A DNA stretch of 39,099 nt from MGOM01 sp035455265 (GCA_035455265.1 DATIFK010000128.1:1-39099); one strand, 5' to 3'. Shown: positions 8,209 through 16,895, counted from the stretch's first letter. Translations and numbers: made by a program. The notes: generated from the letters alone by a model not told the origin.

Positions 8209-9179
8209 TGTCCGCCGGCCGAGATCGGGGCCTTCGGCCGATCCGCTGGATCGACTATCCCGGTGGCCGTGGGACGAAGGTCGTCCTGCTGCACGGTTTG
8301 GGCTCGAGCGCCGAAGACTGGCTATTCCAGGTGCCGGCGCTGAGCCGCAGACATTCTGTTGCCGCGGTCGACCTGCCGGGGCACGGCGGCGTACCCTCGC
8401 TGCCGGGCTGGCCGTCGATGGCGGACTATGCCGCCCAAGTGGCGGCGGCGATGGAGGAGAGGGGAGCCGGGCCAGCCCACATCGTGGGTCTGTCGCTCGG
8501 CGGCGCGGTGGCCCTCCAGTTGGCGGTCGACGCGCCAACGCAGGTCCGTTCCCTCAGCCTGATCAACACCTTCGCCCAGTTTCGGCTGACCTTTCGCGCC
8601 TGGCTGCGGGGCGCTGTCCGCTTGGGGCTGGCCCTGACGGGACAGATGGACTGGCTCGGCGCCTGGGTCGCTTCCGGCCTATTCCCCGGGCCGGATCAGG
8701 CCGCCCTGCGCCAGGCAGCGGCGGCGCGGATCGCCGCCAACGATCGCCGTGGCTACTTGCAGGGGCTGCGGGCCGCGGCGCGCTTCGACCTGGGACCGCG
8801 CCTGGGGACGATCGGCCTCCCGACGCTTGTCGTCAGCGGCACCGCCGACACAACGGTCCCGACTGCCTCCTGCCGCGGGCTGGCCGCGCGAATCCCGGGG
8901 GCGCAGCTGCAGCTCCTCGAGGGAGCCGGGCACGTGGCCTCGGTCGATGCGGCCGAGGCACTGAACAGCGTGCTGCTGTCCTTCATGGATACGGTCGACG
9001 CGGAACCGCGCCGGGAGAGCGCTAGGGCGAGGGAGCAGCGCCCAGAGTCACGGGCACGTCGAACGTCTGGTCCCCGCGGGCGATCGTCAGCGTCACCGCC
9101 TGTCCGGGGGACGAGGCCTCAACGAGCAGGCGCAGGCCGTGGCGCCGGTCGACCGGAACGCCCTCGAAAGCCACGATGA
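8208..9179 (+). CDS. Alpha/beta-fold hydrolase with anomalous C-terminal tail
   Basis: 323 residues from the ATG that shares one base with the upstream stop (TGATG). Fold signatures: oxyanion motif VVLLHGLGSSAEDW near 22-35, DLPGHGG, nucleophile Ser96 in GLSLGGA, acid Asp in SGTADTTVP, base His in GAGHVASVDA. The fold ends near residue 263. The last ~60 residues are Arg/Ser/Gly-rich low-complexity sequence reading antisense through the 3' end of the convergent PDZ gene (from 9022). The native stop may therefore have been lost. Substrate unknown; carboxylesterase or lipase-like activity is likely, and the operon position suggests a lipid-related role. Confidence 0.85.
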   Translation: MSAGRDRGLRPIRWIDYPGGRGTKVVLLHGLGSSAEDWLFQVPALSRRHSVAAVDLPGHGGVPSLPGWPSMADYAAQVAAAMEERGAGPAHIVGLSLGGAVALQLAVDAPTQVRSLSLINTFAQFRLTFRAWLRGAVRLGLALTGQMDWLGAWVASGLFPGPDQAALRQAAAARIAANDRRGYLQGLRAAARFDLGPRLGTIGLPTLVVSGTADTTVPTASCRGLAARIPGAQLQLLEGAGHVASVDAAEALNSVLLSFMDTVDAEPRRESARAREQRPESRARRTSGPRGRSSASPPVRGTRPQRAGAGRGAGRPERPRKPR

Positions 9180-9624
9180 CGTCGCCGGGGTGCAGGTCGG
9201 CCGCCAGGGCGGGCGATCCTTCCTGGACACTGCGGATCAGGGCACCGTCCGTGACGGCCAACCCTTCCCGCTTGGCGAGCTGAGGCGTCACCTCATCGTA
9301 CGTCACGCCAAGATAGGCTCGCTGGCCGGTCTGTGGTCCCAGATTGGGGATAGCGGGTGAGACGAAGAAGGGCGCGGAGAAGGGTTCGCGTTGCATGAGC
9401 CGCGACGCCTTTGCCCCCCAGCGGCACCCGATGACAAGCCCGGCCAGAAAAGCGCCACCGACGACGGCCAGGGACACGGCGGCGAAGCCAAAGACCTGCC
9501 ACGCCGAGTATCGCCGCTCCGAAAGTCGGATCGGCGTCGGCGGCTCCGCCGGCTGCGGAGCAGGATCGACGGTTGCGGGCGCCGGCGCCGGAGGTCGTGG
9601 GGGAGAGATCCTTCTACGAGCCAA
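9022..9624 (-). CDS. Membrane-anchored PDZ-domain protein
   Basis: 200 residues. Pro-rich basic N-terminus, one membrane segment about 42-66 (AWQVFGFAAVSLAVVGGAFLAG within it), then a PDZ domain about 103-197 of the HtrA/Deg type: YLGVTYDEVTPQLAKREGL, GALIRSVQEGSPA, LHPGDVIVAFEGVPV. No protease domain is attached, so it is a stand-alone PDZ adaptor facing outside. The start is TTG at 9622-9624, inside the end of the upstream DsbA-like gene (stop 9614-9616). The 11-base overlap implies coupled translation. A role in extracytoplasmic protein folding or quality control with the thioredoxin is an inference from this pairing. Confidence 0.82.
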   Translation of the reverse strand: MARRRISPPRPPAPAPATVDPAPQPAEPPTPIRLSERRYSAWQVFGFAAVSLAVVGGAFLAGLVIGCRWGAKASRLMQREPFSAPFFVSPAIPNLGPQTGQRAYLGVTYDEVTPQLAKREGLAVTDGALIRSVQEGSPALAADLHPGDVIVAFEGVPVDRRHGLRLLVEASSPGQAVTLTIARGDQTFDVPVTLGAAPSP

Positions 9625-10357
9625 GTTCGGCCTCGATGACCCGAGAGAATTCCGTCAGCGGTTGAGCGCCGACGAGCGGGATCCCATTGATGAAGAATGT
9701 CGGTGTTCCGGTCACCCCGAGCTCACTGGCGGCCCGGGCGTCGGCGGTGACTTCATCGGCTTCATCGCCTGAGTCGATGCACGCGCCCAGCGCCTGACCG
9801 TCCAACCCCAGTTGCTGCGCGTAGGACTCGTAGGCCGAGCGCCCGAGGCCCAACCCGCCCGAGAACAGCTTGTCGTGGAAGGGCCAATACGCACCCTGCC
9901 GGCCGGCGCAGTTGGCGGCTTGGGCGGCCACGAACGACTCGGCGGTGGTGATGGGGAAATCGCGGTAGACGAAGCGAATCCGGTCTCCGTACGTCTGCAT
10001 CAGAGACTGAAAGGTGTCTTCGTGGAACTTGCGGCAGTACGGACAGTTGAAATCGCTGAACTCCACGATGGTGACGGGAGCATCGTCCGGGCCGATCGCA
10101 GGGTCGCCATCGGTCGCGACGTCAAACCGTTGTCCACCGCCGGCGATGCTCTCCTCGGCGGCCGCCGGACGGGCGGCGCGGCGGCCCCAGACCAGATAGC
10201 CGGAGCCCAAACCCGCGGCAAAGGCCACCACGACCAGGACGGCGAAGAGGTGGCTGCGTTTGATCTGAATGTAGCCGGGATCGCGCGGCGCGCGAGCTGG
10301 GGGCGGAACGGAGGTCAGACCCTGAGCGTCTGAGGCTGGTTCGTCGGTCTCGGACAT
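9614..10357 (-). CDS. DsbA-family membrane-anchored thiol:disulfide protein
   Basis: 247 residues. Short cytoplasmic N-terminus, membrane anchor about 37-57 (LFAVLVVVAFAAGLGSGYLV), then a DsbA/DSBA-like thioredoxin domain. Active site is FNCPYC with Cys105 and Cys108; the cis-Pro loop is GVTGTPTFFING. It probably oxidises or isomerises disulfides in exported proteins. ATG 10357 is preferred over the open frame upstream to 10474 because a TATAAT sits nine bases before it. The message would thus begin within a few bases of the ATG, and no ribosome site is present. Overlaps the PDZ gene by 11 bases. Confidence 0.87.
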   Translation of the reverse strand: MSETDEPASDAQGLTSVPPPARAPRDPGYIQIKRSHLFAVLVVVAFAAGLGSGYLVWGRRAARPAAAEESIAGGGQRFDVATDGDPAIGPDDAPVTIVEFSDFNCPYCRKFHEDTFQSLMQTYGDRIRFVYRDFPITTAESFVAAQAANCAGRQGAYWPFHDKLFSGGLGLGRSAYESYAQQLGLDGQALGACIDSGDEADEVTADARAASELGVTGTPTFFINGIPLVGAQPLTEFSRVIEAELGS

Positions 10358-10366
10358 CGTCGCGGC

Positions 10367-10375
10367 ATTATAACA
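10367..10375 (-). promoter_or_regulatory. Extended -10 promoter giving a leaderless dsbA-like mRNA
   Basis: Minus strand reads TGTTATAAT: a perfect TATAAT (10367-10372) with upstream TGN. The ATG is nine bases beyond the hexamer, so transcription should start about 1-4 bases before it. No good -35 is visible, which fits an extended -10 promoter. Confidence 0.65.
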
Positions 10376-10430
10376 CCCGGCCCGATTCGGCCCGTTCCCT
10401 GGTGTGGGGCGTCGCTCTGAGCAGCGGGTC

Positions 10431-10459
10431 TTGACCCGGGGGCCGCGGGACGCTAGAGT
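10431..10459 (+). promoter_or_regulatory. Promoter of the patatin-like gene
   Basis: TTGACC (10431-10436), 17-base spacer, TAGAGT (10454-10459), about 42 bases before the TTG start at 10501. It is back-to-back with the minus-strand dsbA-like promoter. Confidence 0.65.
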
Positions 10460-10500
10460 GAAGAGGGGCCCCAACGCGTGCAGGTGAGGGGAGGTGCAGC

Positions 10501-11472
10501 TTGCGCGCCCTCGTCCTAAGCGGAGCCGCCAACTACGGACCGCTCCAAGTTGGAGCCATCGAGGCCGTCCTGGCGGCAGGTTACCGCCCCGAGTTGATCG
10601 TCGGCAGCTCCGCCGGCGGGATCAACGGCATCTTCCTGGCTCAGCGGCCGAGTCTCCCGCGCGCACACCGCCTGGCGGCGCTCTGGCGCGAGGCCGCGCA
10701 CCTGGGCCTGCAATTGCCCGGCGAAGGGGAGCTCGTCCTCCGGCATGTGCGCGGGTGGGAGGGGTTGCTCCCGCCGCACACCCTGCTTCGCATGTTCACC
10801 CCCTACTTCGGCGGAGAGAGGGCGACCTTCGGCGAGGTCGCCCGGTCGAGCGGAGTCCGCGCCTACGCCGTGGCGATGGCGCTGGAGCCTGCCGGAGTAC
10901 GTGTCTTCGGGGATCGTTCCGAGGACCGCGTCATCGATGGCCTGATGGCGACCACGGCCATGCCTCCCATGCTCCCGCCGTGGACGGTGGACGGCGTGCG
11001 CTACCTCGATGGGGGGATCGTCGCCAATCTGCCGCTCCGCATCGCCGTGGAGCGGGGCGCCGATGCGATCGTGGCCGTCGACCTGGCGCAGGCGCAGGCC
11101 GGCTTCGGCAGCTGGCGGGGCATGATGCGCACGGCGGCGTTTTCGATCATGGCCATGCTGGAGGACCAGACCGCCCGCGAGGTCGACTGGGCACGAACGA
11201 TCGGGATCCCGCTGACCCTGATCCGGCTGTCTGTGCCGGAGGGCGTCCCGTTCTGGGACTTCCGCCACTCGTTCCGTCTGGTGCGGGCCGGGCGAGGGGC
11301 CGCCGAAGAGCAGCTCCGGCAGCAGGGGCTTCCCCTAGGCCAAGAGACGACGTTCCCAGAAGGCGAGCGGGCCGGCGGCACCCAGCCAGGGGCGTTCGTG
11401 AGCGGGAGGTTTACGATGGCCACCAAGAAACGAGACGCAGGCGATCGTCCCAGGCATCCGCGCAACGCCTGA
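10501..11472 (+). CDS. Patatin-like phospholipase
   Basis: 323 residues, cytoplasmic serine lipid acyl hydrolase of the patatin/RssA type. Seen: glycine-rich oxyanion loop ALVLSGAANYGPLQVG (3-18), GxSxG with nucleophile Ser37 (GSSAG), and catalytic-dyad Asp170 in YLDGGIVANLPL. Start is TTG at 10501, backed by GGGAGG at about 10489-10494; this places the protein's first residues right at the oxyanion strand as in the family. The last ~35 residues are polar and basic with no domain match. It is convergent with the sucrose-phosphorylase-type gene 50 bases away. A specific lipid cannot be assigned. Confidence 0.88.
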   Translation: MRALVLSGAANYGPLQVGAIEAVLAAGYRPELIVGSSAGGINGIFLAQRPSLPRAHRLAALWREAAHLGLQLPGEGELVLRHVRGWEGLLPPHTLLRMFTPYFGGERATFGEVARSSGVRAYAVAMALEPAGVRVFGDRSEDRVIDGLMATTAMPPMLPPWTVDGVRYLDGGIVANLPLRIAVERGADAIVAVDLAQAQAGFGSWRGMMRTAAFSIMAMLEDQTAREVDWARTIGIPLTLIRLSVPEGVPFWDFRHSFRLVRAGRGAAEEQLRQQGLPLGQETTFPEGERAGGTQPGAFVSGRFTMATKKRDAGDRPRHPRNA

Positions 11473-11522
11473 CGGGTTGGCGCTGGGGCGATGTCGAGGA
11501 TCCAGCCGTTGGGAAGCGATGT

Positions 11523-12995
11523 TCACAAGGGAAAATCCACAAGACTTCCATCAGCATCTGCGTAACGAATCACGGCCTTCTCGGAATCGAAATTCACCAT
11601 CAGTTGGCATTTGCTTTTCCCCCTCTCCCAAGACAGGTGCAGGATCGAATCATCCGAGTCCAAGACCTGAAAGGACCCATCGAAGGCAGCGTATTCGTTG
11701 CGGAAGCGAATCAGCCTCAACAGACGTTGGACCACCGGGCGCTGCAGGTTCCGTCCTACCTCATCTGTTGAATAGTTGTGCCGGTTGATTTCGCGGCCAT
11801 CGCCGGTCCTTTCTGCCCCGGTTTGATCGTTCTCCCCTGCGAGCAGGCCGACATAATAGACTTGCGGGACGCCGGGTGTGAAGAACTGAATAGCCCTGGC
11901 AGCCAGATAGGCATCGTCGCTGCAGTCCAGCAGAGAATAGAACGTCCCCCGAATTTGATGGACATCAAAACCATCCGGACCCTTGTGCCTGGGAGAGAAC
12001 ACGGGGCTGAGGTTGGCGCCCCTGTTCAGACAGATGCTAACCACCTTGCGAGCGTCCTCGCTGCTGTAGAGGCCATTCAAGTCGGGGATGATCGGCACTC
12101 CGTCATGACAATCCAGCATGGTGAATTGCCGGTGCGGTCGGATTCTCAGGTACTCCTTCAACCTCTTGCCTGTCCGATTCAACAGCGCCTCGAGGACTGT
12201 GTACGGCAGGATGAAGTCATAGATCCAATAGCCTCTTTCGGCCAACTTGAATTGGGTTGTGTAGTCGGCATGGACCTCCGGTAGCACTTCGATCCCACGG
12301 GCATTGGCAAGTTCTGAAATCCACCCCAAGAAGCCATAGATCTCCGGCTCGACGAAGAAGCATGTGGTTCCTCGCTGCTTGGTCACAAAGCCAACGGCAT
12401 CCAGCCGTACCATGCTGACGTCGTTTTCGCCGAACTTGGTCATGAATTCCGTCAGCAGGCGACGAGCGGTCTCGGAATTCACGTCGATGTCGATTTGCCG
12501 CGATGGCGTCGTCTTGCCGAACGTTGTCCAGACGCGGACCACCTCACCCGTTCCCCTGATCGTGAAGTCGGAAAACGGCTCCTTCCGCCGCAGAAACATC
12601 TTTTCTATCTCGTCGCTAGGAGGATCGCCATCCGGCCATATCTTGCTTGTGGGAATGAACAGGTCGGCATACTCGGACCTATGCCCGTTCTTGAGGAAAT
12701 CCTGGAAGTAGATCGATTCTGCGGACAGGTGGTTGACCATCAGATCTAACAGGATGGGGCTCTTCTTGCCGATACGTCGGATGTCCTCCCAGGTTCCGAA
12801 TTCCGGCGCGATGTCGAGATAGGTCACGGGGGCAAAACCCCGGTCACCGGATGATGGAAATGGGGGCAGAATGTGAATCCCGCCTCCAAAGAGACCGGAG
12901 AAATGAGTCTCCAAGATGTGGCCGAGCGTTCCTAGATTCCCCCCGAGCGAATCCGGATAGGTGATCAGCTGGGTCTTGTTCTTGACCGTCATCAT
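11523..12995 (-). CDS. Sucrose phosphorylase-family enzyme (GH13 subfamily 18)
   Basis: 490 residues, close to the family norm. Phosphorolysis of sucrose or a related glucoside to glucose-1-phosphate plus acceptor. Starts KNKTQLITYPDSLGGNLG as in sucrose phosphorylases; catalytic residues line up: nucleophile Asp199 (VRLDAVG), acid/base Glu240 (LPEVH), transition-state Asp298 (LDCHDG). Later GVPQVYYVGLLAG and REINRHNYS are family hallmarks. The acceptor loop (FDVHQIRGTFYSLL) differs from bifidobacterial sucrose phosphorylase, so sucrose-6'-phosphate or glucosylglycerate are possible substrates. ATG 12995 is six bases after the upstream kinase stop, without a clear ribosome site, so coupling is likely. 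The gene is visibly more AT-rich than its surroundings. Confidence 0.87.
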   Translation of the reverse strand: MMTVKNKTQLITYPDSLGGNLGTLGHILETHFSGLFGGGIHILPPFPSSGDRGFAPVTYLDIAPEFGTWEDIRRIGKKSPILLDLMVNHLSAESIYFQDFLKNGHRSEYADLFIPTSKIWPDGDPPSDEIEKMFLRRKEPFSDFTIRGTGEVVRVWTTFGKTTPSRQIDIDVNSETARRLLTEFMTKFGENDVSMVRLDAVGFVTKQRGTTCFFVEPEIYGFLGWISELANARGIEVLPEVHADYTTQFKLAERGYWIYDFILPYTVLEALLNRTGKRLKEYLRIRPHRQFTMLDCHDGVPIIPDLNGLYSSEDARKVVSICLNRGANLSPVFSPRHKGPDGFDVHQIRGTFYSLLDCSDDAYLAARAIQFFTPGVPQVYYVGLLAGENDQTGAERTGDGREINRHNYSTDEVGRNLQRPVVQRLLRLIRFRNEYAAFDGSFQVLDSDDSILHLSWERGKSKCQLMVNFDSEKAVIRYADADGSLVDFPL

Positions 12996-13001
12996 GCGCC
13001 G

Positions 13002-13655
13002 CTACGCTACAACGACGACTTCATAGTCCTTCGTGATCACAAAATCAGCCAGTTGCTTGTGGCCAGCAATGATCTTGTGTTCCGTGCCGAGCACTTGTTC
13101 CGTAAACGGATCGCCCGCTTCTTTGCCCCGGTTCCTTTTCCGGCGGTCTTCCTGGGTGTCCAGCCAAGTCCTGGCGATGAAGATCCTGGTATCGACGTGC
13201 TTCAGCAGAGATGTATATGTTCCTTCTGCAATCAGGACTCCAACACCATCCAAAAGGATGGTTTCTTCTTGGATGGTGTTGGCGTCGTAGTCAACTACGG
13301 GTTTTCTGATCTCTCTTGCCCCCTGGATGGCAGACAACAGATTCTGATCCATCAGGTCCAGTCTCACTTCGACATGTGGTCCAAGCCATTGTGGGTCGCT
13401 TCGCCTTTGCCTGTCATTCGATCGGGGCGGGAGGACGAAGTAATCATCCTGTCCCAGCACGACGGACCTGATCCCCAACTTCTGCAATTCGTCCGCGATG
13501 GCCCTGCCGATTTCGGACTTGCCGCTGCCCGATTCCCCTGCGACCGTGATTGTGTATCGTGTGTTCTTCCGTTTGATTGCATCCATGAGATGAGGGACGA
13601 TCTCCCCTGCCGCTCGTCTGTGCCATTCTTGGACCAGAAGGACGTCGCCTTTCAT
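13002..13655 (-). CDS. Uridine-kinase-like P-loop kinase
   Basis: 217 residues. P-loop GESGSGKS at 40-47, then LGQDDYFVLPPR (catalytic acidic region as in uridine kinase/phosphoribulokinase enzymes), VEVRLDLMDQNLL, VLIAEGTYTSLL (Walker B-like strand) and a lid-type segment RTWLDTQEDRRKRNRGKE. The small-molecule substrate is unknown. It precedes the sucrose-phosphorylase-type gene by six bases, so it may phosphorylate the product freed there (fructose, glycerate or similar) rather than uridine. ATG 13655 follows GGGAGA at about 13662-13667. More AT-rich than the core genes, like its partner. Confidence 0.75.
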   Translation of the reverse strand: MKGDVLLVQEWHRRAAGEIVPHLMDAIKRKNTRYTITVAGESGSGKSEIGRAIADELQKLGIRSVVLGQDDYFVLPPRSNDRQRRSDPQWLGPHVEVRLDLMDQNLLSAIQGAREIRKPVVDYDANTIQEETILLDGVGVLIAEGTYTSLLKHVDTRIFIARTWLDTQEDRRKRNRGKEAGDPFTEQVLGTEHKIIAGHKQLADFVITKDYEVVVVA

Positions 13656-13811
13656 GATGATCTCCCAGCTCCTGCATGGGCGGGTCTCTGTCAGAACGGA
13701 GGCGGAGTCGGAGCCCTGCCCTCAACCCGGCGCGGGGACTGCCTGCCGCTGCCACGATCGCGCTCAGGAGCCATCATCCCGCCTTCCACGGCGCGATCCA
13801 GGGAGAAGCCG

Positions 13812-15416
13812 TTACTTTGCAGTGGGAAGCTCTAGCCAGAGGTAGGAGTAAGGTTTCAGTTCCAGCTCCTCTCGCAGGGAGACAATGGAGGACGAGAGCA
13901 GGTCGAGGCAGTCCCCTCGATATTGCGGTGGGACAACCACGCGCTGAACGTCATGGCTCAGATTGCTGAGAACGAGCACAGCATCAGCCCCGTTCTGGCG
14001 CAGGTATGCCGCCACCGTCGGGTTGCCGATCTCCACCCACTCCATGTGCTTGTCACCAAATGCGGCGTGTCCTTTTCGCAAGGCAATCATCTTCCGGATG
14101 GTATGAAACAGCGAGTGGGGATCTCTCAGCTGGGCGTCCACATTGACATTCTGAGGCGCCAGATCTCCTTTGACGAGTTCCGTGGATGGGGATGCGGTGG
14201 TGAAGCCTGCTTTGGGGGAAGAGTCCCATTGCATGGGCGTACGAACGCCGTTTCGGTCGAACAGGTCGAGGTTGTCGCCCATGCCGATCTCATCGCCGTA
14301 GTAGATGATGGGCGCACCGGGAAGGGTGAAGAGGAGCGACTTGGCCAATTCGATCTTGCGTCGGTCGTTATCCAATAGGGGCGCAAGGCGGCGGCGGATG
14401 CCCAGATTCAGCCGCATGCGGGGGTCGGGAGCATACTCCTTCCACATCCACTGGCGCTCCTCCTCGGTGACCATCTCCAAGGTCAGTTCGTCATGATTCC
14501 TCAGGAAGGTGCACCATTGGCAGTCCGGGGGGATGGGTGGTGTCTGCTGCATCACCCAGCGGATGGGCCCGACCTCGCCGCGGCGCAGCGCCATGAAGAT
14601 GCGCGGCATGAGCGGGAAGTGGAACGCCATGTGGAACTCATCGCCGTCGCCGAAGTAGGCACGCACCTCCTTGGGCCATTGGTTCGCCTCGCAGAGAAGG
14701 ATGCGTCCCGGATAGTGTGCGTCCAGGAAGGACCGCAATCGCTTCAAATAGGCGTGCGTCTCCGGGAGGTTCTCGCAGATAGTGCCCTCGCGCTCGAAGA
14801 GATGGGGCGCAGCGTCCGCACGGAAGCCGTCAATGCCGATGTCCAGCCAGAAGCGCACCACGTTGAGCATTTCATCCTGGACCTTGGGGTTATCGAAGTT
14901 CAGGTCCGGCTGGCTGGAGTAGAAGCGATGCCAGTAGTATTGGCCGGCCCGCTCGTCCCACGCCCAATTGGAGGTTTCGCTATCGAGGAAGATCACTCGG
15001 GCGTCTTTGTACTTCCGCTCCGTGTCGCTCCAGACGTAGTAGTCGCGGTAGGGCGAGCTCCTGCTGGAACGTGCGGACTGGAACCAGGGATGTTCATCCG
15101 ACGTGTGATTCAGCACCAGATCCATGATGATGCGGATTCCGTGCGAATGAGCTGCCTCGATCAGTGCCCTGAGATCGTCCAGTGTTCCATAGGCGCGGTC
15201 CACGCCGCAATAGTCTGCTACGTCGTAGCCGTCATCCTTGAGCGGAGAGGGATAGATGGGCAAGATCCAAACGCAGTCCACACCGAGGATCTGCAGGTAG
15301 TCGATCTTTTCGGCGAGCCCACGCAGGTCGCCGCGCCCGTCGCCGTTGCTGTCCTTGAAGGCGCGAACGGCAACCTCGTAGAAGACCGCGTTCTTGTACC
15401 AGGTGTCATTGTCCAT
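13812..15416 (-). CDS. treS: Trehalose synthase / maltose alpha-D-glucosyltransferase (GH13 subfamily 16)
   Basis: 534 residues, the size of stand-alone TreS without the fused maltokinase. Interconverts maltose and trehalose. N-terminus WYKNAVFYEVAVRAFKDSNG and the loop DLRGLAEKIDYLQILGVD are typical. Catalytic triad: Asp201 (GFRADAAPHL), Glu243 (LLCEANQW), Asp309 (RNHDELTLEM). C-terminal beta domain includes ALRKGHAAFGDK and VLVLSNLS. ATG at 15416 starts directly before MDNDTWYKNA; no strong ribosome site is seen. It sits 156 bases before the kinase gene. Other GH13 glucosyltransferases are less likely given the AAPHLFEREGT stretch. Confidence 0.87.
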   Translation of the reverse strand: MDNDTWYKNAVFYEVAVRAFKDSNGDGRGDLRGLAEKIDYLQILGVDCVWILPIYPSPLKDDGYDVADYCGVDRAYGTLDDLRALIEAAHSHGIRIIMDLVLNHTSDEHPWFQSARSSRSSPYRDYYVWSDTERKYKDARVIFLDSETSNWAWDERAGQYYWHRFYSSQPDLNFDNPKVQDEMLNVVRFWLDIGIDGFRADAAPHLFEREGTICENLPETHAYLKRLRSFLDAHYPGRILLCEANQWPKEVRAYFGDGDEFHMAFHFPLMPRIFMALRRGEVGPIRWVMQQTPPIPPDCQWCTFLRNHDELTLEMVTEEERQWMWKEYAPDPRMRLNLGIRRRLAPLLDNDRRKIELAKSLLFTLPGAPIIYYGDEIGMGDNLDLFDRNGVRTPMQWDSSPKAGFTTASPSTELVKGDLAPQNVNVDAQLRDPHSLFHTIRKMIALRKGHAAFGDKHMEWVEIGNPTVAAYLRQNGADAVLVLSNLSHDVQRVVVPPQYRGDCLDLLSSSIVSLREELELKPYSYLWLELPTAK

Positions 15417-15604
15417 GGATCGGTGTCCAAGCTCGCCCGTGAAGGGAGAGCCGAGTCATTCGTGATCCATTCTCGCCCGAGCTCTCACCTTGGCCGCCGC
15501 CGACAAGGGCTCAGCGCGCAGGTGGCTGCCTCCTAGCAGCGCCTCGATATCAGCCCGGGTTCTGCCATCCCGTTGGAGGCAAGCCGGGACTCTGCTGACG
15601 CTTC

Positions 15605-16627
15605 TCATCGTCCGGGATTGGGATCGCGAGATCCATACAGCTTGAGAAACCGGTACGGATAGGGATCATCCGGTTCGCTTGCGTGTCTCAAGCGCGCCAG
15701 TTCCTCTTCCGATAGAGACAGCTGACCCGCAGCCAGGTTGTCATCCAACTGGGCCAGCGTGCGAGCTCCAATGATGACCGAGCAGACCGCGGGTTGATGC
15801 AGCAACCAGGCCAAGGCGACCTGGGAGTGGGTCGCCTGGTGGGAGTGGGCGACCTCATCCACAACCCGAAGGATCGCCCAGTTGCGTTCGGTCGACCGCC
15901 GCTGCCAGGATTCTTCGGTCTCGTCTGGCATCATGGCCAGACGCCCCGCCTGGGGCTTGTCACCGGGCCGATACTTGCCGCTCAGAAAACCGCCGCCCAG
16001 TGGGCCCCAAGGCGTCAAGCCCAGGCCCTCCTGCAGGCACAGTTCGCTGATCTCGTGTTCAATATTGCGCTCCACGAGGCTGTATTGGTATTGGGCGGCG
16101 GTGAAGCGCGACCGGCCGTGCACGTCGCTCCATGCCAGGGCTTTCATCAGCTGCCAGGCCTTGAAGTTCGAGACCCCGATGTAGCGCACTTTGCCGGAGG
16201 CAACCAGGTCGTCGAAGGCGCGCAGCGTCTCTTCCAACGGGGTCAGCGGGTCCCAGGCGTGCGCGATGAGCAGGTCGATCACATCGGTTCGAAGCCGTCG
16301 TAGGCTGGCTTCCACGCTTCGCATCATGTGATAACGAGATAGACCCTGATCGTTGGGATTCTGCCCGGTCGCGTGCCGGACCTTGGTCGCCAGGATGACT
16401 TGGTCGCGGCGGCCCTGGATCGCCGCCCCCACGATCTCCTCGGATCGACCCCCGGCATACACGTTGGCGGTATCGATGTGATTCCCACCCGCATCAAGGA
16501 ACTTCTGGATGATTTGGGTTGCCGACGTCTGATCGGTCCCCCGTGGGCCCCCTTCACCAAAGATCATTGTCCCCAAGCAAAGGTCAGAAACCAACAGTCC
16601 GCTCTTGCCCAATGGTCTGTGCTCCAC
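15605..16627 (-). CDS. Aldo/keto reductase
   Basis: 340 residues, a TIM-barrel NADP(H)-dependent oxidoreductase. Complete catalytic tetrad seen: Asp52 and Tyr57 (HIDTANVY), Lys82 (ATKVRH), His123 (LLIAHAWDP). The NADP-binding end includes SVIIGARTLAQLDDNL. Start taken as GTG 16627 (MEHRPLGKSG) because GGAGGG lies at 16635-16640 and this is the standard family N-terminus; the frame runs open upstream to 16723. Position within the sugar locus suggests a sugar or polyol carbonyl substrate, as in the YajO/aryl-alcohol-dehydrogenase-like group, but the substrate cannot be read from sequence. Confidence 0.9.
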   Translation of the reverse strand: MEHRPLGKSGLLVSDLCLGTMIFGEGGPRGTDQTSATQIIQKFLDAGGNHIDTANVYAGGRSEEIVGAAIQGRRDQVILATKVRHATGQNPNDQGLSRYHMMRSVEASLRRLRTDVIDLLIAHAWDPLTPLEETLRAFDDLVASGKVRYIGVSNFKAWQLMKALAWSDVHGRSRFTAAQYQYSLVERNIEHEISELCLQEGLGLTPWGPLGGGFLSGKYRPGDKPQAGRLAMMPDETEESWQRRSTERNWAILRVVDEVAHSHQATHSQVALAWLLHQPAVCSVIIGARTLAQLDDNLAAGQLSLSEEELARLRHASEPDDPYPYRFLKLYGSRDPNPGR

Positions 16628-16895
16628 GTCAGATCCCTCCGGGCTCTTCCTTGCTGTCGCAGACCATCGGACCCGGATGGCCAGGGTCAGCCCGGGTGGC
16701 CCTCCGAGTCGAGTCCCCGGCAAATGTCATTCGTGCGCTCGCATGATTGGATTCAACGCCCCCTAGGCGCGTGTGCCCCATTCGGCTGGCATCACGCGGC
16801 CCTCCTGTCGGACGGAGTCCCATGGCCCGTCGATCCACCGCCAGAGATGCCCTATCGTGAACTCTGGGTTCTCGATGGCTCCGGTAGCAAATGGG

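Noticed and set aside
6928..8538. 536-codon minus-strand open frame
   Set aside because: Antisense shadow of the EEP-domain and alpha/beta hydrolase genes; no family motifs.
15417..15604. Regulatory site between the aldo/keto reductase and treS genes
   Set aside because: No match to the TGAAAGCACTTTCA operator, no convincing promoter, no stem with T-run.
16628..16895. Gene in the gap between the MalG-type permease and aldo/keto reductase genes
   Set aside because: Short open frames only, with no family-like sequence and no ribosome site; no operator copy or clear hairpin seen.
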